From Phoenix dactylifera (Eukaryota; Streptophyta; Magnoliopsida; Arecales; Arecaceae): a stretch of DNA of 64,000 nucleotides. The translations under genes were made by a program, and so were the position numbers. The notes under the pieces were generated by a model that searched no databases, was not told where the DNA came from, and was given only the letters and a program-made list of their open reading frames with translations. This document shows, piece by piece, positions 1 through 10,439 of the stretch. Position 1 is the first letter of the stretch. Each line of letters opens with the position of its first letter. Location of the stretch: positions 3,017,001 through 3,081,000 of the forward strand of contig NW_024067666.1 in assembly GCF_009389715.1 (NCBI RefSeq), in the 5' to 3' direction.

Positions 1-159
1 AGAAAATACGGAATTGTGACATTAATATATTTTTTTTGGAAAAAGAATTGGTGTGTAACTTAGCCAAACATATTAGCATTATCCAAGTGGATCAATGGAT
101 TCTTAAACAAATGGCAAGGCATCACTAGAGTGGAAAAGGAAGGATTTTACAAAACTTAC

Positions 160-3100
160 CACCACAACAATATATGGTACTAAAGAGAAACTGCTTCCCA
201 ACTTTGAGGCTATCTCTCCAGAAAATCGCTTCCGCTCAATAAAACTAAGAATCAACACAAGGACTCCTATCGACCACTGTAGAATAAGCTGCAGGTTCAA
301 GCCCAAGGTGCATAAATCACGCAGACCTGTCAATAATCAACCAGAATGAAAAGGACCCAGAACAAAATGCTATATACAACTCTAGACTGCCAGCTAGGGG
401 TGCAGGTCTAGGTCGCCTCATCGGGAAACTGGACATAAATGTGCAGGTCACTACAAGGACATGAACACCCAAGGGTATGGGATGTTTTCAAATGCCATGG
501 ATCCTGACAAATGAGGGCTTATGCTTACCAGAACAAGTGCACAAACCATGAGAATGAAGAACCTTCGATAATTTCTACTGCCTATACAGTTGTTGAGCCA
601 CTACAAGAGTAATGGAGTAGAAGACGTTAGGCTGTCACCATTATTGGAAAAGGAAGGAATGGAGAATATTATGGTAACCAAAATCCTGTACCCTGCAGTG
701 ATGATCAAAGCCATCAACACATTTGTCACAAACTCTACAGTGCTTACTATACTTGAACACCTGCACAATGTCCACCAGAGATTGTTCCAAATCATAACCA
801 CATCTAATATAAGAGGCACATTTTTCCCTTGAAAGGGAACATGAAGCTTCTGTTACCATGTACAAGAGAAAGGTATGAAAAACATCAATGCAACTCATAT
901 ATCAGTTACAATACCAATATGCAAGAAGAGTTGAAAAGGTACGTGATGGTGAAGCATATATTCTAGGTCTATGCCTCTGCACTGCATGAACATATATATA
1001 AAGTAAGCAAACACAATCATTTGCAATGATATGAAGAACAAAGCTGTGGATATATAACGGTCCAAAGGTACATTACAAGCTATTCAGTTGATATCAGATA
1101 AGGAGCTAATGAATTTTCTCAGCACAAATGCGCCAAAAATACAATTGCTAGCAAGGAACTCAGACAATTTTTTGGAAGGAGTTTGATGAATTAAATTGAA
1201 TTCCAAGGGAGATATGTGTCATGTAAATAATTATTTAAGAGATAAGGTGATATATGGTAGACAAGGTTTGGGAAAGATGAATTCAGAAGACCTTAAATTA
1301 CTTGTAGCCTGTGAGTGGGATGAACATCTAGGGAGTTCCAGAAATATTAGATGCATTATGTATATAGTTTATGTGAAATATGCCATCATCATTATAACTG
1401 ACAAACCTTAACCAGACCTTTTATGTAACACAGAAAAGAAGAAAAAGGAAATGTTATTTTGCTGCAATTTAAACTAGAACAACTGCATCACCAAATGAAA
1501 AAGAAATAAGGTGGCAAGAAATTGTTACGTACGAAGTGCAAACCAAACAACCTGCATAAGAAAATTATTCTGCAAATTAGACAGTACACAATTTTCGAAG
1601 GACAAATTAAGAATGTTGCAGTTTATAGGACCCAAATATTTAACCATAGATCATCAACAATAATAAGTATAACTGCAAGATGCCTGGTGCATACCTCAAC
1701 TTCACAAAGGGTGCAGTAAAACATGCCATCCTCACTTGGTTGTCGCTCAGAAGAATGCTCGTGTGAATGGCGCTGGCTACATACAAAAGAAAGAGGGCGC
1801 CAGCTGAACAAAACCATCAATATATGCATACACAAGAAGATGGTTTTTCCTTTTCAGGTTTGTCAGATGACTTTCCGCCAGTATCATCAGCGTGGTCCCC
1901 TATCAAGTGGTTTAACTCCTGTTGTTGTCACAGCATGTGCTTCATTGATTGAGGAAATTAATTCAGCTCCTTGTCAGCATATCTTGGGCTGAGTCTGCTT
2001 TCCATTGTCTTCTATATTAAGAATTACTTCTTTTGACTTGAAAATTCCTGGGTCCCCAGGATCTGTGGCAGCACACCAAGCGTACAGACAAAAGACGCAT
2101 GTCCACCTGAAAGTTCCCACTACATCAATACTTTTGCTTGTTGCAACAGGTATCTATCTTGCAATACGATCACCCCAAAAAAAATAAATAAACTTCCAGA
2201 ACATGATTCCTAGTATTCCTATTTATTGACTTTTGTTTGAGAACGGCCATTAGTGTGCAGCGAGTTACTCCACAGAAGTGATGCAAAAATGACCAGCATC
2301 AAGACTCAGAGATCTAATATTTTAACATAGAACTCCTCAATTTGGAGTTAGGCTTTGCAACCTTTGGGCTATGGTGCAGTTTGTCCAATATATTGATTTC
2401 AAAGATGCTTCAGAAATATATAATGATATCATGCTTATGAATGTCTTCCATGAAATAAGCAATATAGCATGTGTTTCAAATAACATAACTATCATATGAT
2501 TGCACGTTTGTTTAACCCATTGTCTACTATAACTAAAAAGCTGGAAAACATAGAGATTACTGCAAATCAGGGTAAATGTATCATTCCAGGATACTAGCTA
2601 TAATCTGGACATTCAACGTTACCGACCGAACCCCTGAAACTTCTGCAAAAATTTAACATATGAACACTTGTGGACAGAGTTGGTAGGTCTGTCTCCCAAA
2701 AGAAATTCTCTATAAGAATCTGCTCCCCAATTCATGCAAATATCTTGTTAAGTGATTGTACCTTGCTTCCTTTTCTTCTGTTGTCTCTCAGACTAGTAGG
2801 TATGCTTGTGTTGAGCTCATAATTTTATGTTATCAATTAAATACTAAGCCTGATACAAGTATCTAATGCAATGCTTGGAAGAAAATGATATGGTACGCAA
2901 CGCATACTTAAGGAAATTATACACTGTAGTAAGATGTCCACAAAACTACCACCAGGTGCACATATCAATCTCAGAATTCCTAAATAATTATCCTTGTAAA
3001 GAATATCTAACACAGACTTCAGCAGCATGCTAAGAGCATCAATCCCTTTATCTTATATCATGATTGAGCTAAAACAAGCAATGTGTGGCGTGATTAGGCA

Positions 3101-4475
3101 GCAAATGAATATAATGAGAACAATTAGGTTCATACATGAAGTTGTTATTGTGAGGACTCGTGCGGGCGTGTGTTTAGTCCCACATCGGTTATTCGCTGGA
3201 TAGATCTTGTAGTTAGTTTACTTTTCTTTGAAGTCGATGAACATTTGAAGATCTTGTAGTTGAACTTAAATTAATTATCTGGACATGTTGGATATGTCAA
3301 TTTGAATAAATTAATCAGTTGTGGTTTATTGGATTTTTGTTTATCTTAGGCCTTGCATGATCTTTAGGGCATTGCTCTATGGCTCATGCGGCCGGTCATG
3401 TACCGGACCTGGGTGATGGGTTCGGGGCGTGACAGTTATCTAACAAAGATCGGGAAGCAAAGATTGCCAAAGTGTCATCTAACTGATTTTGTCTTTCAGA
3501 ATCTACTACAGGAAGTTAAACCAGTTACTCGAGAATAATCAATTTTAGATGCTTAAGCTTTCTGAATCATAGTCCAAATCAACAAAAAGAGGTACAAACT
3601 CAAAGCCCTGAGGAAATGTGCTAGCGGGAAATAGTTATGAGAAGGTGAGTGGGAATTAAAGATGAAACTGTTTACAGGTATTGGCATGGAGCTGATCCGA
3701 AAGATACCCAACTGTAAATTTTTCCATCAGCCACAACAATAACTAAGCACCAAACCCCTGTGGCCTTTGGGCTAAAGTAGCAGACACATTGAGGCATCCC
3801 AGCCATTGATGAAATTTTGATAGCCATCAAAACTGAAAAAAGGGGAAAAACTACAAATTTTTCGCCAAGCGTTCTTTTTGTCAAATTTCACAAAAAGCTC
3901 TAATTTTTTCAATTATTAGATGAAATCCATATCAGAGGGGTGTTAGCATAACATTCCATTTACCCACGTTAGCAAGAGAGTACCTTCGACCGGATTGGTT
4001 CATGCAAATGTAAATCAAAGAAGAAGAGAAGCACAATAAAATTAAAAAAAAAAATCAAAAAAAAACCCAAGTTAATGAAGCAATTAAAACAAAAGAAGAA
4101 GAGAGCCACAACAACTGACAGATTAGCAAAAAAAGGGGGAAAAAAGTGAAAGAACTTATAGTTTCGCATGACAAATGAAGATAAAAAAACAATGGAAGAA
4201 AAGGTTACAGGGATGAGCAAGAAAATTACCAATGGAGTGTAAAGCCCGATAATGACATACTCAAAGAGCTTCCTTCCCACGAAGGGGGCAAAGAACACAT
4301 AGAAAGCAAAACCCAGAGCCAGAAAAACAGCTATTGCCACCACCTACACAAAGAAATCAGAGAAGAAGATCACCAACCATTTCCAAGAAGTAGAAGAAAG
4401 AGAAACAACAAAAGGAAAAACTTAGGAACACACCTGAAGAGGATGGTAAGGAAGCTGCCACCCATGCTTCCTCAT
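160..4475 (-). CDS. DHHC-type protein S-acyltransferase (PAT19-22 class), 3' end outside window
   Basis: The enzyme class transfers palmitate to cysteines of membrane-associated proteins at endomembranes or plasma membrane. Seven exons can be placed, all in phase 0 with GT-AG ends: 4434-4475 (start, [14 protein letters not shown]), 4230-4343 (first membrane segment, ending GLYTPL), 1832-2106 (second membrane segment, then [11 protein letters not shown]), 1695-1772 ([13 protein letters not shown]), 692-760 (cysteine-rich domain with [15 protein letters not shown], the DHHC catalytic motif), 529-600 ([15 protein letters not shown]) and 160-288 (third membrane segment, [18 protein letters not shown]). 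The fourth membrane segment and C-terminal tail lie before position 1. The order matches plant PAT19-22 proteins. Oddity: exon 3 is 275 nt and holds two apparent single-base insertions (around 2103-2104 and in the G run complementing 1897-1900) plus an in-frame TGA at 1974-1976, so the protein cannot be read straight through. It may be a recent pseudogene or carry sequence errors. The family is certain; function is not. Confidence 0.88.
3149..3434. mobile_element. Solo LTR with 5-bp target duplication
   Basis: A 286-bp block begins TGTGAGGACTCG and ends GGGGCGTGACA, the TG...CA ends of an LTR. It is flanked on both sides by the identical pentamer GTTAT (3144-3148 and 3435-3439), a target site duplication. 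No internal region is present, so this is a solo LTR left by recombination. It sits inside the second intron of the acyltransferase gene. Its first 60 bp resemble the LTRs of the small TRIM elements at 5523-5916 and 11185-11606. The intact duplication suggests a fairly young insertion. Confidence 0.85.
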
Positions 4476-5522
4476 TTCCACCTTACAGAGAGAAATGGGT
4501 TCACTCTTCTCTTCTCAAGAAGAGATGGGAGTGATCACAGCTGCAACCAAGCAAGCAGCATTCTTATAGTCTTTCCAGTCCAATCAGTGGGAAGGAAAAA
4601 TGAGCAATGGGGGGTTGGGAGGAGGAAGGGAAGAGCTGAGGGGAGGAGAGGAAGAAAGGACATGAAAGACCACAGAGGAGAGTACTTCACTGAGATGTTA
4701 CACTATAAACCTTCCTAAGCCAATAAGAGATTTATGGGGCTCTTCTCTGCTCTCTCTCTCTCCTGCTTTTCCCATGGGAGCAAAGACCTGTCAGGTGTGC
4801 CTGATGTTAATTAGTACATGGCTGGAATTACTTTCTCTTTTCCCTCAGTTCATGATTAAAGTTGCCAAAAGCCCCTTCTCTCTCTCTAGGCTCTTGTCAT
4901 TACTCCTGTCTCTCTCTCAGGCTTTGCGATACGACTGGCTGGTGAGGGTGTGAGGAAATGCAGTGACTTTTAGCCATTGCACAGTCGCACGCTTGCTTTT
5001 CTTCTCAATCCACCAGAACTTTGGTCAAAAAGGTGGCACGGACGGCTATCACCTCAAGGATCCTATTCTTGCGATCTTTTCCCGATTTTTATGCGTACAT
5101 GGCTTGATCCTTGGGGTGAAAATAGAGGGAACAGAAACACAATGCTGTGCTGCACTTTGAATGATGCAAGTAGAGCCTGCTGCTAAGAATAATTTGCTAC
5201 CGCTAATCTTGGAACTAATTAGACTTGGACGCCTGCTCTCCATGGAGTAGGGAAGGTAGGAATCCAGTTCATTGCACTGGTTTCTCCTGCTTTTTCTTCG
5301 GACGCAAACAAAAGCTGGCCATTGTGAAGTATGCTGTTTCCTTGCTGTATTCCTGTAACCTCGTGGAAAGTTGGTCAAGACTTGAGAGCAGGACTTTAAT
5401 TGTTGAGGCATAGATATAATATAAAGCTTTACACACCAATTGGGAGGGTGTGTTACATCTTCTTCACAAGCGCGGATCATTTCGTTGATACGTATGAAAC
5501 AGGATAGGCTCTTTGTGGGCCT
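4476..5522. other. Intergenic, upstream of the acyltransferase gene
   Basis: This stretch holds the presumed promoter and leader of the acyltransferase gene on the minus strand. It contains GA/CT-rich runs (for example CTCTCTCTCTCT near 4748-4762 and 4877-4887) typical of plant leaders. A 165-codon open frame on the minus strand at 5049-5546 resembles nothing known and runs into the adjacent TRIM; I do not call it a gene. Confidence 0.5.
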
Positions 5523-5916
5523 TGTACGAGGACTCAAACAGGGCATATTAGTCCCGCATCAGCTATATACTAAGTAATCTTAAATTTAAATATAGAATAA
5601 AAAATCCGAATAATACTTTTTGATTAATTTTTTTAAACGAAGCTCTTAAATTACAAATAGTATTAAAGTGAACCTAGTCTTTTTGAATTAAGCAAGAGTT
5701 AATCATAGTGATTATGGTTAGATTTATGGTACTTGTGATTGGATTTGAATAGATTTGGATCCTTAGCCTGGCTGAAGAAGTATGTGAGGATCTATATGAA
5801 CATGTATTTAATCTCGTATCGGCTACATAGATAGATTTTGAGTAATTAGACAAGATCGAAAAATCCAAATAATATTTTTCACCTAATTTTTGTAGATAAG
5901 ATTTTCGATTGTTACA
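5523..5916 (+). mobile_element. TRIM (small non-autonomous LTR retroelement), both LTRs present
   Basis: Two related LTRs of about 133 bp (5523-5655 and 5783-5916) flank an internal region of only about 127 bp. Directly after the first LTR, which ends TTACA, comes AATAGTATTAAAG, a worn match to the initiator-Met tRNA primer binding site TGGTATCAGAGC. The internal part carries no coding sequence, the definition of a TRIM. The two LTRs have diverged a good deal, so the copy is old. It belongs to the same family as the copy at 11185-11606 and the remnant near 58 kb. No clear target duplication is visible. Confidence 0.72.
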
Positions 5917-8035
5917 CCTTGCAAGGTTGAAGATAAATAGTGACTAAGGTTTGGGTTGGATGGACTTCACATGGCTCTGCGCTTCTTTTGGCCATTTCTG
6001 GTAAGCGATGGAGCTTGCTCACGAGAAAGGACCAGGGACAGTGCAAAACTGAGACCTGGCTTTGTAGCAGCCCATGTCTTCTACTGCCTGACAGTCTCTC
6101 CTTCCACCTACTGTGTCCTTGATCCCACCGTGTCCCCCATACGATGGACCACATACCCTCCTTTTTTTTTTCTCTAGAAAATGAAGGGAGGAAGACAAGC
6201 TTTCCCCTCACCAGTTTTACTATGTACTGTTTGAAGGGGCTTTAAACAATCACAATGAAAGTTGTAAGCATAATCCAAGAACTAAGCTTGCCCCATTCTT
6301 GATATGACCAAGGACCCTCCATGAGTTTTGACTGATAGGTGTAAAATAATTGCCAACATTGTGTAGTTGATTTTAATCTATAAATTAGCACACCCTGGTA
6401 ATTACATAGAACTAGAGCTGATTAAGTTGATACATAATGGTAGATTCATCCTTGTACTATAATGCACTGAGGACAATGCACTTTGTTATTGCATAATATT
6501 ACAGTGACCTCATGAAGTAGGGATGATGGTAGCTGCTAATGCATGCAGTGAGGTCCTGTTTTCTAATTGCTATGGCATCATTTTCTTCAAGGGCACATGA
6601 TGAAAATGGCTGTCATCGATTTTCCAAAGAACTGGAGAATTTTTCCTAGATAGTATATACTGTTCTGAGGAGTGTTATGATCAAAAGTGAGAGATGATCA
6701 TGGCATGATTGGAGAGAAACTTGTTAACTGTTTGTAATGACAGAGTCTAATTGCCCCAACAATATACCTTGTGCTGTCCCCTGCCCTATTGTTTGGATTG
6801 CAGAATTTTAATGTCACGGATTTGAAATCTCCTTGGCATATCAAAGAACTAGCAACATCTATTTGATTAATTTTCTGTTGGGTTAAAAGAAAATGTGTGT
6901 GCGCTTTTGATTCTATAGGAACTATCTTGGCAAAAGCTTTGCCTCTTTTTGAGACAGTTAGAAGACCGACATTTCAGAGGAATTTGCTTTTTTAGCGCCC
7001 AAGATATTCTGAATTATTGATCAGCACATGATATTCCCCTCCATAATTTCATATCTGAAATGTCAAGTAGCTGCAAAATAAAAGACTAAGACTCATTCCA
7101 CATTTTTCGCACCTTTGTGAACTTATTCGACATCAATAGTGTCAAGAGCGTTGTAAGTAACAGCTGGTTACTCAAAGTGGATCCCTCAATTTACTGATGA
7201 ATAATCAAATATTTTCACTTTTAGACTTGGTTACCAATGGAAAAGATTCATGTATGACACTTGAAATCATCTTCACCCTTAATTGTTAGGCCACCGCCAT
7301 GGATTTTGTTCTTGGTGTAGCTTAGGGTACTCTTCTCGAATTTCTGAGGACACCTATATCAGTTAGTAGAACATAACATGTCCATAGATCTCAACGTCCT
7401 TGCTTTCTCCCTGCCCATGAATATCAACAATAGCCATTGTCATTCATCTGATAGCATATGAAGAACCAAATATTTCTCTAGCAAGCAACATTGAAGTTCT
7501 CAAGTAAAAGTTATTCAATTAAAGAGAAGGAAATGAATGATAAGCCAAATCCAAGAATGTTGAATTCTACTAGTTTGACAGAATATTCTAACTAACATGC
7601 CAGACCCATAAGCATATAATCATATTGTTTTAGATGTACCGCCTGCAGAGCATAATTATCAGTTCAACAGCGATTCATATTTATGACTCCAGTCACTGAG
7701 ATCGCAATATCTAATCATTTATGTTGAGTAAGGAGCCAAGAAGTGTTGCTTTTTTTTAAAAGTGTCAAGAATTTGGGCTGATGTCGTGGCTCAAAACCAT
7801 GACCAGATTGACTTTTTGGTAGGTGTAGGAAGGATAAGTTAAAATAAGTGAAGAAAACTCAGTCAAACTCAGTAGTAAAAAGGAGATAGTGGTCATAATG
7901 TCAGCGAAACTGCTTGAAAGTTCTGGTCCTGCATAAGCATAAAAACGATCCTGATGTGTGCGTGTCTGTGTGTGAGAGAGAGATGAATTGAAGTAGTGAA
8001 AAGGGATTTTCAGACAATTTCCATTTCAGATTACA
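5917..8035. other. Intergenic, no gene recognised
   Basis: AT-rich sequence between the TRIM and the 3' end of the kinase gene. It holds a short GT/GA-rich run near 7956-7983 and no open frame resembling a known protein. Part of it probably belongs to the kinase 3' untranslated region, because the last coding exon ends near 8036. Confidence 0.5.
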
Positions 8036-10408
8036 TTATCTCCACATGACGCTAAGGCGAAGGGAATATTTGTCACCACAGAAAAATGAGTACACACATG
8101 AAATGCTAATTGCAACTGCCTTTTGAAATGAGACGTCACTTTTACCTTTCTGGAACCATGATCTGCGAACAGCTTGGCGGATCTGCCGTTCATGTTTCTC
8201 TAGAAGTTCGTCAATCTTATGAGTCTGAGAAAGTAGAGGCCCAGAAAACTCAACTCTGTCTCGATCCTGGTACTCCTGAGATTTTTCAAGTGGACAGTTA
8301 AATTCTAGCTATATTGACAGAGTAGTAGGAAAAAAAAGGTAGATTAGCTGGACCAGTACCAAGATGCTATGCTTAGTTGATTTTGCATCTCTCTTGTAAA
8401 GTGCATCCAATAAATCCCGAGAATGATAAGAATCACAGGAATCAAATGAGTCTGGCTTTCCTGGATGCGACCATTGGTTCAAAATCACATGCTTTGCAAT
8501 CTCATATTGCTCTGGAATTTCTGGTTGTGACCATTGTGTGAGTGTCCCATGCTTTGCAATCTCATGTTGCTTGCAGCTGTTAGAATTCAAATGTGGTGCA
8601 TGTCCAGTGTCTCTGTTAGCTTGTCCCTTCAGGTTGGAAGGAATTTTTGTTGGCAAGATATTCGAATGATCTAGTGCACGAGATGTGTGGCTTCTTGAGC
8701 TGAATCTAGAATGAGAATTGATATATAAACGGTTTTCTTTTGGTTTCTTGCCCATGCAAAGCCACTAGAAGCAGACACCTGCAAGGGACCTGAGGAAGGA
8801 ATGTCTTTTCGACAGGTCTCCTTTAAATATCGACCCTCATCTGGGGGATTAATTGCTGGTACTGGCTGCAGATCTACAAATAGTCTAGTGTTACTTTTTA
8901 CTGTTTGATCTCTCTTGGCACCACTATTATTGCCTCCATTTGTTTTCCATGAGTCCTGCAGGAAAAAAAAAAATTCTGTTCTCTGAATCATGTAACTCTT
9001 CAGAGAAAGGGAGTGAAGGTGGTGGTAGAGAGACCTTTCGGCAAGATGCGGCTCTATTATTCCCGTCTGGTTCCTGTGAAGTTCTATACATTCTTGAAGT
9101 TTCTTGTGGCTTCTATACCACATGGCTTACTGTTGAACCCTTCTCCTAAAAGAATTCATAGAAAACTGGTTAAAAATCTAAAAGGCAAATTGTCTAATGA
9201 AGGTATCAAAGATAAGAATTTAGATTTCCTTTACTGACAAAGTTGGAATAATGGTAACTTTGGCTTTGACAATCACATCCTCATTTTATGAGTCACTCGA
9301 TCAAGGTCGCCGTCTCGGTACCGGACCTCATACCGGTGTCACACTAGCACAGTGTCGGTACGGTACGGTAGTACGAGATCTTTTTAGCATATCGAGTGTT
9401 GTACGCCATCCGTACCGGATACCGGTACCGAGCCGGCACAATACGGTACGTTCTATACTGTCCGATTCGGGCCGGTACAACAGACATGCACTTGATACAT
9501 TAATAACCACTGATGGAATTTATAATATTCAAATATGTTTCATCTGATTTAGTACTTATGTGCGGCTAAGTTCACATAAGGGTTCACTTAATTGTTTAAT
9601 ACAAAAAGAACAAGAGAAAGTTTCTGGTTTTGCAACTATGGAAGCAAAATATTGTAAACCAAATATTTGCATAGGATCTTAGATGCATATGATGTTAAAT
9701 TTTGATAGACAATCAATTTTTTAAGGTTAAATATCCATGAACTGAATATAACTTGCAAAGCATGAACCAGACAATCTAACACATCAAATAGGAGAACAGT
9801 TGATAATCATCTTTCTAGAAATCAGCTTCCTCTTCTTCTTTCTCTTTCTCTTTAGGAAAGGATTTTTTTCTTGTTTTGGAACCTCAAAGTAATAAGACTG
9901 TTAAAGCTTACCTGTGCAAGTCCTCACGGGCTTTTGCATCAATCTCCTTGTTAGGTGGGTATTTTGGCAAGCTCGATGGATCACATGCGTATGGTTTTGA
10001 CTTGAAATACTGAACAAGAATGAGGAAAAAAACATCAAATGGTAATTGCAACTTGACACACCAACATGATGCCCAAATATTTTAAATCGGAAGTAGTTAT
10101 AATAGAAAATAAGGTAAAAAACAGAAAAATAAAATCTCGGACAAGTAGCCGCAAACATCACTGTCATATTGAGGCGATTTCTTATGATAGATAAAAGCAG
10201 TAAAGGAGAGAACATTCTAGCTTAAGCATGCCTTCTGGGGCCAAAATGCTATCGTGTACAGTCATATGCTGAGCTTTTTATATGCCAGAGCTTGGGCTAC
10301 CACCTAAGTTTGTAGTTGTAACAAGTTCTCCTAGATCTGATAAAGGTCATGAAAGTCCTTGAACTCCTGGACCCCTTTGCTTCAAAGATTAAAGACCATA
10401 TTCTTACT

Positions 10409-10439
<31 letters not shown>

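Noticed and set aside
3672-3884. Minus-strand frame ending in [20 protein letters not shown] inside the acyltransferase intron
   Set aside because: Looked protein-like at first, but it fits no part of the acyltransferase and has no supporting splice context; the real next exon is at 1832-2106.
5049-5546. 165-codon minus-strand open frame
   Set aside because: No family resemblance, low-complexity composition unlike plant proteins, and it begins inside a TRIM LTR.
8970-9086. Third frame reading SCRKVSLPPPSLPFSEELHD in the kinase tail region
   Set aside because: It could be real tail sequence or simply a short intron; I could not decide and did not build it into the gene model.
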